This document shows, in pieces, positions 7,719 to 16,564 of a stretch of 64,000 bases of DNA (position 1 is its first letter; each line of letters begins with the position of its first letter). Source of the stretch: Mesorhizobium sp. Root102. GTDB lineage: Bacteria; Pseudomonadota; Alphaproteobacteria; Rhizobiales; Rhizobiaceae. The position numbers and the translations under genes are program-made. The stretch is taken from the NCBI RefSeq assembly GCF_001425625.1, contig NZ_LMCP01000034.1, forward strand, positions 16,550 to 80,549, written 5' to 3'. Under the pieces are notes generated by a model, which searched no databases, was not told the origin of the DNA, and worked only from the letters and a program-made list of their open reading frames with translations.

Positions 7719-10169
7719 ATGACAGAGAAACTCGTCATCATCGGCAACGGCATGGCCCCCGGGCGCATGCTGGAGCATCTCCTGGAAAAGGCGCCTGGGC
7801 GCTACCAGGTCATCATCTTCAACGCCGAGCCGCGCGTGAACTACGACCGCATCATGCTGTCGCCAGTTCTGTCGGGCGAAAAGGCCTATGAGGAGATCAT
7901 CATCCATGGCGACGGCTGGTACATCAAGCACGGCATCACCCTCTACAAGGGCCACAAGATCGTTGCCATCGACCGGCAGGCAAAGACCGTCACCTCCGAT
8001 CATGGCGTGACCGAGCCTTACGACAAGCTGGTCATCGCCACTGGCTCGGTGCCGTTCATCATCCCGGTGCCGGGCCACAATTTGCCGGGCGTGCTCACCT
8101 ATCGCGATCTGGACGACGTCCGGGCCATGATGCTTGCCGCCCAGTCGCGGGCCAAGGCTGTGGTCATTGGCGGCGGCCTGCTCGGGCTCGAGGCCGCGGC
8201 CGGCCTCAACGCGCAAGGCATGGACGTCACCGTGCTGCATGTCATGCCGACGCTGATGGAGCGCCAGCTCGATCCCGCCGCCGGCTACCTCCTGAAGCGC
8301 GCGGTTGAAGAACGCGGCATCAAGGTCATCACCAAGGCCAACACCCAGGCGATCACTGGCAACGGCAAGGTCGAGCAGGTGGAGCTTGCCGACGGAACTA
8401 TCATTCCGGCGACGCTGGTGGTCATGGCGGTCGGCATCCGGCCGAACGCCGCGATCGCCAAGGAAGCCGGCATTGCCGTCAATCGCGGCATCGTCGTCGA
8501 TGCCGGCATGCGCAGCAACGATCCCGACATCTATGCGCTCGGTGAGTGCGCCGAGGTCAGTGGCCAGGTCTATGGCCTGGTCGCACCGCTCTATGAGATG
8601 GCGCGCGTCACTGCCAGCCAACTGGCCGGCGACGAGGCTGCTGCCTTCGTCCATTCGGACACGCCGACCAAGCTCAAGGTCACAGGGATCGAGCTGTTCT
8701 CGCTCGGCGATTTCGCTGATGGCGACGACCGCCAGGAAATCGTGCTGCGCGATGCGTCGGCCGGTGTCTACAAGCGGCTGGTGCTGAAGGACGACCGCAT
8801 CATCGGCACCGTACTCTATGGCGAGACGGCCGACGGCGCCTGGTTCAACGACCTCAAGAAGAAGCAGACCGACATATCGGTGATGCGCGACACGCTTATC
8901 TTCGGCCAGTCATACCAGGGGGGTGCCCCCCTGGACCCTATGGCGGCCGTTGCAGCCTTGCCGGATGATGCGGAAATCTGCGGCTGCAACGGCGTTTGCA
9001 AGGGAAAGATCACTGGCGCGATTACGGGGAAGGGGCTGACGTCGCTGGACGATGTGCGCGCTCATACCAAGGCGTCCGCCTCCTGCGGCTCCTGCACGGA
9101 CCTGGTCGAGAAGCTGATGGTGCTGACCCTCGGCGACACGTACAACCCCGCCGCCGTGCAGCCGATGTGCTCCTGCACCACCCTCGGCCATGACGAGGTG
9201 CGCCGGCTGATCAAGGCCAAGGGCCTGAAGACCATTCCCGCCGTCATGCAGGAACTGGAATGGACGACCTCTTGCGGCTGCGCCAAATGCCGGCCGGCGC
9301 TCAACTACTATCTCGTCTGCGATTGGCCGGACGACTATGCCGACGACTACCAGTCGCGCTTCATCAACGAGCGCGTCCACGCCAACATCCAGAAGGACGG
9401 CACCTATTCGGTGGTGCCGCGCATGTGGGGCGGCGTCACCAATGCCGCCGAACTGCGCGCCATCGCCGACGTCGTCGACAAGTTCGAGATCCCGATGGTC
9501 AAGGTCACCGGCGGCCAACGCATCGACATGCTCGGTATCCGCAAGGAGGACCTGCCGGCGGTGTGGGCCGATCTCGGCCAGGCCGGCTTCGTCTCCGGCC
9601 ATGCCTATGCCAAGGGCCTGCGCACCGTGAAGACCTGCGTCGGCTCCGACTGGTGCCGCTTCGGCACGCAGGATTCGACGGGGTTTGGCGTCCGCATCGA
9701 AAAATTCATGTGGGGCTCGTGGACGCCGGCCAAGGTCAAGATGGCGGTGTCGGGCTGCCCGAGGAACTGCGCCGAGGCGACCTGCAAGGATGTCGGCGTC
9801 ATCTGCGTGGACAGCGGCTACGAGATCCATTTCGCCGGGGCGGCCGGCCTCGACATCAAGGGCACCGAGGTGCTGGGCCTGGTCAGGACCGAGGACGAGG
9901 CGTTGGAGCATATCGTGGCGCTGACGCAGATGTATCGCGAGCAGGGCCGCTATCTCGAGCGCATCTACAAATGGGCCAAGCGCATCGGCATCCCCGAGAT
10001 CAAGCGCCAGATCATGGACGATGGCGACAAGCGCAGGGCCTATTACGAGCGCTTCGTCTTCAGCCAGAAATTCGCCCAGGTCGATCCGTGGTCGGAACGC
10101 GTTTCAGGCAAGGACAAGCACGAATTCCGGCCGATGGCCTCGGTCGGGTTTGCGCAGGCGGCGGAGTGA
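7719..10169 (+). CDS. nirB: Nitrite reductase (NAD(P)H) large subunit NirB
   Basis: Cytoplasmic assimilatory nitrite reductase that reduces nitrite to ammonium with six electrons from NAD(P)H. The 816 residues show an N-terminal FAD/NAD(P)H pyridine nucleotide-disulphide domain (IIGNG at the start, ATGSVPF, VIGGGLLGLEAA), two Cys-rich BFD-like [2Fe-2S] segments (CGCNGVCKGKI near residue 425 and CSC/CGCAKC near 485-525), and the C-terminal siroheme/[4Fe-4S] domain with C640-x5-C646 and C680-x3-C684. The frame is open upstream, but ATG 7719 is chosen because nirB proteins begin MTEKLVIIGNG and an identical start remnant exists at 5760. It is followed by nirD after a palindromic repeat. Confidence 0.96.
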   Translation: MTEKLVIIGNGMAPGRMLEHLLEKAPGRYQVIIFNAEPRVNYDRIMLSPVLSGEKAYEEIIIHGDGWYIKHGITLYKGHKIVAIDRQAKTVTSDHGVTEPYDKLVIATGSVPFIIPVPGHNLPGVLTYRDLDDVRAMMLAAQSRAKAVVIGGGLLGLEAAAGLNAQGMDVTVLHVMPTLMERQLDPAAGYLLKRAVEERGIKVITKANTQAITGNGKVEQVELADGTIIPATLVVMAVGIRPNAAIAKEAGIAVNRGIVVDAGMRSNDPDIYALGECAEVSGQVYGLVAPLYEMARVTASQLAGDEAAAFVHSDTPTKLKVTGIELFSLGDFADGDDRQEIVLRDASAGVYKRLVLKDDRIIGTVLYGETADGAWFNDLKKKQTDISVMRDTLIFGQSYQGGAPLDPMAAVAALPDDAEICGCNGVCKGKITGAITGKGLTSLDDVRAHTKASASCGSCTDLVEKLMVLTLGDTYNPAAVQPMCSCTTLGHDEVRRLIKAKGLKTIPAVMQELEWTTSCGCAKCRPALNYYLVCDWPDDYADDYQSRFINERVHANIQKDGTYSVVPRMWGGVTNAAELRAIADVVDKFEIPMVKVTGGQRIDMLGIRKEDLPAVWADLGQAGFVSGHAYAKGLRTVKTCVGSDWCRFGTQDSTGFGVRIEKFMWGSWTPAKVKMAVSGCPRNCAEATCKDVGVICVDSGYEIHFAGAAGLDIKGTEVLGLVRTEDEALEHIVALTQMYREQGRYLERIYKWAKRIGIPEIKRQIMDDGDKRRAYYERFVFSQKFAQVDPWSERVSGKDKHEFRPMASVGFAQAAE

Positions 10170-10216
10170 GCGTGTGTTCCCGAAAAGTGGAAACCGGTTT
10201 TCGGTCATGAACACGC
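10170..10216. repeat. Interspersed palindromic element between nirB and nirD
   Basis: Nested inverted repeat. The outer arms are GCGTGTGTTC (10170-10179) and GAACACGC (10209-10216), the inner arms CCGAAAA (10180-10186) and TTTTCGG (10198-10204), around GTGGAAACCGG. The core CGAAAAGTGGAAACCGGTTT recurs in inverted form at 41137-41159. It begins one base after the nirB stop and could fold in the nirBD transcript. Confidence 0.6.
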
Positions 10217-10233
10217 GCAAAAAGGAAATCTAG

Positions 10234-10563
10234 ATGAACTGGGTATCAATCGGCTCCATCTCTGACATCCCCTGCCGCGGCGCGCGCTGCGTCGCCACGC
10301 CCGAGGGGAAAATCGCCGTCTTCCGCACCGCCGACGATCAGGTCTACGCCATCGACGATCATTGCCCGCACAAGGGCGGACCGCTCAGCCAGGGCATCGT
10401 GCACGGCACTGCGGTGACCTGTCCCTTGCACAATTGGGTGATTTCGCTGGAGACGGGCAAAGCGCTCGGCGCCGACGAGGGCGCGGTGCGCACCATTCCG
10501 GTGCGGGTCGAAGGCGAGCGTCTGTTCATTGCGCTGGAAGCGCTGGCCAGCCGCGCGGCCTGA
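10234..10563 (+). CDS. nirD: Nitrite reductase (NAD(P)H) small subunit NirD
   Basis: Rieske-type small subunit of assimilatory nitrite reductase, partner of NirB. The 109 residues include the two Rieske ligand pairs, C-x-H in DDHCPHKGGP and C-x2-H in VTCPLHNW, that hold a [2Fe-2S] cluster. AAAGGAAA gives a Shine-Dalgarno site about six bases upstream of the ATG. It lies between nirB and nasA, three bases before nasA, in one operon. Many enterobacterial NirD proteins lack the cluster ligands; here they are present. Confidence 0.93.
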   Translation: MNWVSIGSISDIPCRGARCVATPEGKIAVFRTADDQVYAIDDHCPHKGGPLSQGIVHGTAVTCPLHNWVISLETGKALGADEGAVRTIPVRVEGERLFIALEALASRAA

Positions 10564-10566
10564 ACC

Positions 10567-13239
10567 ATGGAGATCGGCGAAGCGCGCGAGGTGAGGACCA
10601 CCTGCCCCTATTGCGGGGTGGGTTGCGGCGTGCTGGCGAAGGTCGCCGCGGACGGGCAAGTGTCCGTCCGCGGCGATCCCGACCATCCGGCCAATTTCGG
10701 CCGGCTGTGTTCCAAGGGCTCGGCACTGGCCGAGACCATCGATCTCGACGGCAGGCTGCTTCATCCGGAGATCCACGGCCGCCGCTCCGGCTGGGACGAG
10801 GCGCTCGACCTCGTCGCAACGACCTTCTCGCAAACCATCGCCGAGAACGGCCCGGATGCGGTCGCCTTCTATGTCTCCGGCCAGTTGCTGACCGAGGACT
10901 ATTACGTCGCCAACAAGCTGATGAAGGGCTTTGTCGGCTCGGCCAACATCGACACCAATTCGCGCCTCTGCATGGCCTCCACGGTTGCCGGCCACCGCCG
11001 CGCCTTCGGCTCCGACACCGTGCCGGGAACCTATGACGACCTGGAGCTTGCCGATCTCATCGTGCTGGTCGGCTCCAACCTCGCCTGGTGCCATCCCGTG
11101 CTCTACCAGCGCATCGCGGCGGCCCGGGAAAAGCGGCCGGAGATGAAGATCGTGCTGGTCGACCCGCGCCGCACCATGACCGCTGACATCGCCGATATGC
11201 ATCTGGCGATCGCGCCGGATGGCGACGTCGCCCTGTTCACCGGCCTGCTCGCCTATCTCGGCCAGCACAATGCGCTCGACCGCGCCTACATCACGACGCA
11301 CACGACCGGCTTCGGGCAAGCGCTTTTCGCTGCATCCGCGCTCGACCTGGCCGGCGTCGCCGCCGCCACGGGCCTGAGCGAGGACGAACTTGGCCGCTTC
11401 TACAGCCTGTTCGCGGCGACGGCGAAGACGGTGACCGTCTACAGCCAGGGGGTGAACCAGTCGTCTTCGGGCACCGACAAGGTCAACGCCATCATCAACT
11501 GCCATCTGGCCACCGGCCGCATCGGCAAGCCAGGGGCAGGGCCGTTCTCCGTGACCGGCCAGCCCAACGCCATGGGCGGGCGCGAGGTCGGCGGCATGGC
11601 CAACATGCTGGCCGCTCACATGGAGATCGAAAACCCCGACCATCGCGACCGTGTGCAGCGCTTCTGGGACGCGCCGACTGTGGCCGAAAAAACCGGCCTG
11701 AAGGCGGTCGAGATGTTCCAGGCGGTGGCCGACGGCCGCATCAAGGCGCTGTGGATCATGGCCACCAACCCGGCCGATTCGATGCCGGACGCCGGCGCCG
11801 TCGAGGCGGCGATCAAGGCGTGCCCGTTCGTCGTGGCGTCGGACGTGCTGGCCCAGACCGACACCGTCCGCCACGCCCATGTCCGGCTGCCCGCCGCCGC
11901 CTGGGGCGAGAAGGACGGCACCGTCACCAATTCCGAACGCCGCCTCTCACGCCAGCGCGCTTTTTTGCCCGTGCCCGGCGAGGCGCTGCCCGACTGGCGG
12001 ATTGTCGCCGAGGTGGGCAAGCGGATGGGGTTTGGCGAGGCGTTTTCCTATGAGGCGCCGGCCGAGGTTTTCGCCGAACACGCGGCGCTGTCGGGGTTCG
12101 AGAATGACGGCGCGCGGGATTTCAATATTGGTGCTTATGCCGGAGTTGATGCGGAGGGGTATGAGGCGCTTGAGTCGTTCCAGTGGCCGGCGCCGAGCAG
12201 CACGACTGGGCTCCAACCCACCCGCTTCTTCGCCAACGGCGGCTATTTCACACCCGACCGCAAGGCGCGCTTCGTCGCCATCCGGCCCACCACGGAAGTC
12301 CGCACCAGTCCCGACTATCCGCTGATCCTCAACACCGGTCGTATCCGCGACCAATGGCACACCATGACTCGGACGGGGAAAAGCCCGCGGCTTTCCCAGC
12401 ATATCGCCGAGCCATTCGTTGAAATCCATCCGGCGGATGCGCTGCGCTTCGGCATCGGCGACGCCGACATCGTGCGCGTTTCCAGCCCGCGCGGCGACGT
12501 GCTGGTGCGCGCGCTGGTGACGGCGCGCCAGCGCCAGGGCAGCCTGTTTGCACCGATGCACTGGACCGATCAGTTTTCGGCAAAGGGCCGGCTCGACACG
12601 CTGACCGCGCCGCTGACCGATCCCATTTCCGGTCAGCCGGCGCTGAAACATGTCGCCGCCCGCATCGAGAAATTCGCCGCAAAGGCCTTCGGCTTCGCGG
12701 TGACGCGGCAGCGGCCGGAGCCGGTTGGCGCGACTTACTGGGCCGTTGCCAAATGCAAGGGCGGCTGGCGGGTCGAGCTTGCCTTTGCTGATGACGACAT
12801 CGACTGGGCCGGCTTTGCCGGCTCACTGTTCGGCGCGTCGCCGGGCGCCGAAATCCTCGCCTATCATGACCGCGACGCCGGCCAGCATCGCATCGCCACC
12901 TTCGACGGCGATCAACTGTCTGGGGCCTTGTTCGTGGCCCCCGGCCCGGTCGCCGTGTCGCGCGGCTGGGCGGCGGAACAGTTGAGTGCCGAACATGTCG
13001 ATCGCCGCGCCAGGTTGGCTATCGTGGCCGGACGGCCGGGCGGGATCGACCTCGATCGCGGCGCCATCGTCTGCTCCTGCTTCGGCGTCGGCGCCAACCA
13101 GATCGCGGAAGCGGTGCGCCGCGGCTGCGGCAGCGTCGGGGCCATCGGCGCGGCCCTGCATGCCGGCACGAATTGCGGCTCCTGCCGCGCCGAGATCAGG
13201 GTCATCATCGACGCACAGAGTCTTCAAGCAGCCGAGTGA
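10567..13239 (+). CDS. nasA: Assimilatory nitrate reductase, molybdopterin catalytic subunit
   Basis: Cytoplasmic bis-MGD molybdoenzyme that reduces nitrate to nitrite. The 890 residues start with an N-terminal [4Fe-4S] motif (C13, C16, C20, C48 in CPYCGVGC and LCSKGS), followed by the molybdopterin oxidoreductase domain, the dinucleotide-binding domain (about residues 570-690) and a C-terminal BFD-like [2Fe-2S] domain with C836, C838, C870 and C873 (CSCFGVG, NCGSC). The extra C-terminal cluster is typical of NasA/NasC enzymes that take electrons from an NADH- or ferredoxin-dependent partner. No separate NADH-reductase subunit gene is visible nearby. Its position after nirD completes the nitrate-to-ammonium pathway. 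Confidence 0.95.
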   Translation: MEIGEAREVRTTCPYCGVGCGVLAKVAADGQVSVRGDPDHPANFGRLCSKGSALAETIDLDGRLLHPEIHGRRSGWDEALDLVATTFSQTIAENGPDAVAFYVSGQLLTEDYYVANKLMKGFVGSANIDTNSRLCMASTVAGHRRAFGSDTVPGTYDDLELADLIVLVGSNLAWCHPVLYQRIAAAREKRPEMKIVLVDPRRTMTADIADMHLAIAPDGDVALFTGLLAYLGQHNALDRAYITTHTTGFGQALFAASALDLAGVAAATGLSEDELGRFYSLFAATAKTVTVYSQGVNQSSSGTDKVNAIINCHLATGRIGKPGAGPFSVTGQPNAMGGREVGGMANMLAAHMEIENPDHRDRVQRFWDAPTVAEKTGLKAVEMFQAVADGRIKALWIMATNPADSMPDAGAVEAAIKACPFVVASDVLAQTDTVRHAHVRLPAAAWGEKDGTVTNSERRLSRQRAFLPVPGEALPDWRIVAEVGKRMGFGEAFSYEAPAEVFAEHAALSGFENDGARDFNIGAYAGVDAEGYEALESFQWPAPSSTTGLQPTRFFANGGYFTPDRKARFVAIRPTTEVRTSPDYPLILNTGRIRDQWHTMTRTGKSPRLSQHIAEPFVEIHPADALRFGIGDADIVRVSSPRGDVLVRALVTARQRQGSLFAPMHWTDQFSAKGRLDTLTAPLTDPISGQPALKHVAARIEKFAAKAFGFAVTRQRPEPVGATYWAVAKCKGGWRVELAFADDDIDWAGFAGSLFGASPGAEILAYHDRDAGQHRIATFDGDQLSGALFVAPGPVAVSRGWAAEQLSAEHVDRRARLAIVAGRPGGIDLDRGAIVCSCFGVGANQIAEAVRRGCGSVGAIGAALHAGTNCGSCRAEIRVIIDAQSLQAAE

Positions 13240-13335
13240 TTGTCTGACCAGGGGCCTGCGCGACGGCGCTGGTTGGGCTATGGTGGCGCAAGCGTGCCGC
13301 GTCGCGCACGAATCGTCTCCAGTCAGGGTCATCCA

Positions 13336-13602
13336 ATGGCAATTCCTCCGCGCCGACCGACAAATCCGATGACGGCCGCCGAAGCGGCTTTCAAGCCGGT
13401 GAAGAAGCCGGCCGCCCCGGTTCGTGAACCATCGGCCGCTCCAGGCGTCAGGGAGCTTGTTTCGATCCGGATCGACCGCGCCGTGCTGGACCATTTCCAG
13501 GAGGACGGTCCCGGCTGGCAGGACCGCATCAACGATGCCTTGCGGCAGGCGATAGAAGGCAAGCCTGCTGGCACCGAGGGCAATCGTTCAGACGACGAGT
13601 AG
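13336..13602 (+). CDS. BrnA-like antitoxin-family protein, orphan
   Basis: Small DNA-binding-type protein of 88 residues. The C-terminal half (ELVSIRIDRAVLDHFQEDGP followed by GWQDRINDALRQAI) matches the BrnA antitoxin ribbon-helix-helix-like core, in which a beta strand and WQxRIN helix form the dimer. The N-terminal part is basic and proline-rich. ATG 13336 is taken because the family pattern begins there; an upstream in-frame start at 13240 would overlap the nasA end region and adds sequence without similarity. No BrnT-type toxin gene lies on either side, so it may be a solitary regulator. Confidence 0.7.
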   Translation: MAIPPRRPTNPMTAAEAAFKPVKKPAAPVREPSAAPGVRELVSIRIDRAVLDHFQEDGPGWQDRINDALRQAIEGKPAGTEGNRSDDE

Positions 13603-13619
13603 CGCCTGTTCCAGCCGGC

Positions 13620-13976
13620 TCACGCCTCGAAGTGCAGGATATAGAGCTTCCGCGTCTTCTCGTGGATCGTCCATTCGCCCCTCCAGCCTTTCGGCAGCAC
13701 CAGCATTTCGCCTGGGCCGACGTCCTCGCTGCGGCCATCGGGACCGTGCAGCGAGACGCGGCCCGAAACGATGTGGCAGGTTTCGGAATTGCTGTCGCGC
13801 GAGGCGGTGAAGCGGCCTGCTGTGCACTCCCAGACGCCGACTTCCAGCGTGCCGTCCGGCGAGGTCCACAGCGTCTTCGACGCTTCGGACTGATCGCCGC
13901 TGATCGAGGTCGGCTTGGGCTCGGGCTCGCCGAGGTCGATCGAGGCGAGATGGGCGAAGGTCTGGAAGTCGGTCAT
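13620..13976 (-). CDS. Cupin-domain protein (DUF861/EutQ-like)
   Basis: Single-domain cupin of 118 residues, last gene of the minus-strand polyamine-type operon. Cupin motif 1 is recognisable around ETCHIVSGRVSLHGPDGR and motif 2 around PGEMLVLPKGWRGEWTI. The family has small beta-barrel proteins often encoded beside amine or amino-acid catabolic oxidases, where their role is mostly unproven. It lies 57 bases after the FAD oxidoreductase gene. A second cupin is fused to the regulator at the head of the operon, so both may sense or handle the same compound. Confidence 0.78.
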   Translation of the reverse strand: MTDFQTFAHLASIDLGEPEPKPTSISGDQSEASKTLWTSPDGTLEVGVWECTAGRFTASRDSNSETCHIVSGRVSLHGPDGRSEDVGPGEMLVLPKGWRGEWTIHEKTRKLYILHFEA

Positions 13977-14033
13977 GGCGGTCTCCGGGCAGGCACTGAA
14001 AATGCAGAAGGTTTTTGGAATCGCTCCGAAGGC

Positions 14034-15416
14034 TCAATGTCCTGTGATGCGGTCGGCGATCGCGGCCAGTTTCGACGTGTGCTGGAGGCCGGCTTCCTCG
14101 CGTTCGTCGGCGACGCGGTAGAGCTGATACATCGAGTGGACGCCGAGCCAGCGCATCGGCTCGGGCTCCCATTTGCTGACCTTGCGGTTGACCCAGGGCA
14201 GGCGGGTCAGTTCGGTGTCGCGGCGCAGGATGAGGTCGCGCAGCGTGCGGCCCGACAGGTTGGAGCTCGACACGCCGAGCCCGACATAGCCGCCGGCCCA
14301 GCCGATGCCGGTTTCAAGGTCGAGACCTGATGTCGTGCACCAGTCGCGCGGCACGCCAAGCACGCCGCACCAGGCGTGGTCGATGCGAAGCTTGGCTGTC
14401 TGCGGTAGCAGGCGGGTGAGGATCGCGTGCAGGCTCTCGATGGTCGCCTGCTGCGTCTGACCGCGCACATCCGTTTGCGATCCGTAGCGATAGGGCACGC
14501 CGCGTCCGCCCATGGTGATGCGGCCTTCCCTGGTGCGCTGCGCGTAGCAATAGGCGTGCGCGGCGTCGCCCAGAAGCTCGTGGCCCTCCCAGCCGATCTC
14601 GTCCCACAGCGATTGCGGCAGCGGCTCGGTGATGATCTGCGCGCTGTTGAGCGGCAGCCAGAGCCGCTCATTGCCTGGTAAGCCGGCCGTGAAACCTTCC
14701 GTGGCGCGGATGATGATCGGCGCGCGCAGGGTGCCGCGGTTCGTCGTGACCTTGCCCTTCTCGATGCCGGTTACTGTCGTCTGCTCGTAGATCGGCACGC
14801 CGAGCCGCTCGACGGCTTCGGAGAGCCCGCGCACCAGCTTGGCCGGCTGCACGCGCGCGGTGCCGTGATGGATATAGCCGCCAAGCACATTCTTGATGTT
14901 GATGCGGGCCTTGGCCTCTGCCTGGCCAATCAGGCTGACGCGGTCCTGCGGTACGCTCCAGCCGATCGCATCGGCATAGGCGGCTTTGATCCGTTCGAGC
15001 TGCGGCGGGTTGGTGGCAACGGTCAGATTGTCGACGCGGCGGATGTCGGCATCGATGCCTTCGGCCTCGGTCACCTTGATCACTTCATCGACCGTGCCAT
15101 GCATCGCGGTTTCCATGTCGATGACGGCGCCGCGCGTCGAGGTCTGCAGATATTTCTCGCGCGACCAGCTGAAGCCGCCGGACAGCCAGCCGCCATTGCG
15201 GCCCGACGCGCCGAAGCCGGCGAACTCCCGCTCGACGATGGCGATGCGGATCGCTGGATCGGCCTGCCTCAGATAGTAGGCCGTCCACAGGCCGGTGTAG
15301 CCGGCGCCGACGATGCAGACATCGGCTTCGAGGTCGCCCGGGAGCGGCGCGCGATAGGCCGGCAGGCCGATGTCGGCATACCAGAACGAGACGTTGCCGT
15401 TGACTTTGGCGTCCAT
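14034..15416 (-). CDS. FAD-dependent oxidoreductase, gamma-glutamylputrescine oxidase-like (PuuB/DAO family)
   Basis: Flavin amine oxidase expected to oxidise an amine such as gamma-glutamylputrescine or a related amino compound. The 460 residues contain the N-terminal FAD dinucleotide fold (ADVCIVGAGYTGLWTAYYL, about residues 28-46), the DAO-family ASGRNGGWLSGGF segment near residue 70, and the C-terminal FAD site around GWAGGYVGLGVSSSNLSGR. It follows the polyamine-type ABC transporter genes in one operon, which supports import followed by oxidation. The substrate is inferred from context. No gamma-glutamylputrescine synthetase is in the window. Confidence 0.85.
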   Translation of the reverse strand: MDAKVNGNVSFWYADIGLPAYRAPLPGDLEADVCIVGAGYTGLWTAYYLRQADPAIRIAIVEREFAGFGASGRNGGWLSGGFSWSREKYLQTSTRGAVIDMETAMHGTVDEVIKVTEAEGIDADIRRVDNLTVATNPPQLERIKAAYADAIGWSVPQDRVSLIGQAEAKARINIKNVLGGYIHHGTARVQPAKLVRGLSEAVERLGVPIYEQTTVTGIEKGKVTTNRGTLRAPIIIRATEGFTAGLPGNERLWLPLNSAQIITEPLPQSLWDEIGWEGHELLGDAAHAYCYAQRTREGRITMGGRGVPYRYGSQTDVRGQTQQATIESLHAILTRLLPQTAKLRIDHAWCGVLGVPRDWCTTSGLDLETGIGWAGGYVGLGVSSSNLSGRTLRDLILRRDTELTRLPWVNRKVSKWEPEPMRWLGVHSMYQLYRVADEREEAGLQHTSKLAAIADRITGH

Positions 15417-15444
15417 GTCTAAAAATCCTGCGGGGAAAAAGCGG

Positions 15445-16563
15445 TCAGGTCATCGTCATGTCGGCGCGGTCATCGTCGGCAAGAAGTTTTGCATCGACGA
15501 CAGACCAGCGCAGATCGACCGTGTCACCAATCGAGAACGGGGTGGCTTCCAGCGACGAGCGTACGATGGCGACCGAGCCGTCGCGAAGCGTCACCTGGTA
15601 TTTCGAACCCGACCCCAGATAGATCGCTTCGCTGACCTCGCCGGTGAGGCTGTTCTGCCCGGAGGCGGGAGGCGTGTTGGTGCCAGCGAGCGAGAGCTTT
15701 TCCGGCCGCAGCAGGACCACTGGTTTGCGGCCGCCGGCGAGCTTGCCGCCGGCAACGATCTTCTGGCCGGCGATCGTCAGGCTGGTCTCGTTTCCGGACG
15801 TCTGGGCAGCGCCACGCAAACTGGTCGATTCGCCGATGAACTTCGCCACGAACAACGTCGTCGGCTCGTCATAGAGTTGGCGGCCGGTTCCCACCTGTTC
15901 GATGCGCCCCTGGTTGAACACGGCGATCCGGTCGGACAGAACCAGCGCCTCTTCCTGGTCATGCGTCACATAGACGAAGGTGGTGCCGAGTTCGCGGTGG
16001 ATGCGCTTGATCTCCAGCTGCAGCCATTCGCGCAGTTTCTTGTCGAGCGCGCCGAGCGGCTCGTCCATCAGGAGCAGAGGCGGATCGAAGACGATGGCAC
16101 GCGCCAGCGCCACGCGCTGTTGCTGGCCGCCGGAGAGCTCCGAGGGATAGCGATGCGCGAAGTCGGCCATCTTGACCATGTCCAGCGCGCGCACGACGAG
16201 ACGGTCGCGTGCCTGCTTGTCCATGCCGCGCAAGGTGAGGGGATAGGCGACGTTCTTGCCGACGGTCATGTGCGGAAACAGCGCGTAGTGCTGGAAGACG
16301 ACGCCGATGTTGCGCTTGTGCGCAGGCAGGGCGACAATGCTTTTGCCGCCAACCGCAAGATCGCCGGAGGTGAGGTCGGTGAAGCCCGCCACGACGTTGA
16401 GCGTGGTGGTCTTGCCCGAGCCGCTGGGTCCGAGCAGCGTCATGAACTCGCCCGGCTCGATATGCAAGCTCACATCGTCGAGCGCGGTGAAATTGCCGTA
16501 ACGCTTGGTGGCGCCCATGATGTCGATGGCCGCGCCACGTTCCCTGGTGTTGGACGCAGACAT
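15445..16563 (-). CDS. Spermidine/putrescine-type ABC transporter ATP-binding protein (PotA-like)
   Basis: ATPase subunit of a polyamine-type importer. The 372 residues have Walker A GPSGSGKTT, Q-loop VFQHYALFPHMTVG, signature LSGGQQQRVALARAI, Walker B LLLMDEPLGALD and a C-terminal TOBE-type regulatory domain (about residues 270-365), the arrangement of PotA/PotG/FbpC. It is preceded by the PotC-like permease gene with one intervening base and followed by the FAD oxidoreductase gene 28 bases downstream. Specificity is inferred from the cluster. Confidence 0.9.
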   Translation of the reverse strand: MSASNTRERGAAIDIMGATKRYGNFTALDDVSLHIEPGEFMTLLGPSGSGKTTTLNVVAGFTDLTSGDLAVGGKSIVALPAHKRNIGVVFQHYALFPHMTVGKNVAYPLTLRGMDKQARDRLVVRALDMVKMADFAHRYPSELSGGQQQRVALARAIVFDPPLLLMDEPLGALDKKLREWLQLEIKRIHRELGTTFVYVTHDQEEALVLSDRIAVFNQGRIEQVGTGRQLYDEPTTLFVAKFIGESTSLRGAAQTSGNETSLTIAGQKIVAGGKLAGGRKPVVLLRPEKLSLAGTNTPPASGQNSLTGEVSEAIYLGSGSKYQVTLRDGSVAIVRSSLEATPFSIGDTVDLRWSVVDAKLLADDDRADMTMT

Positions 16564-16564
16564 C

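Noticed and set aside
10246..11880. Long minus-strand frame of 544 codons opposite nirD and nasA
   Set aside because: Antisense shadow of high-GC genes. The translated sequence has no recognisable fold and the plus-strand genes are certain.
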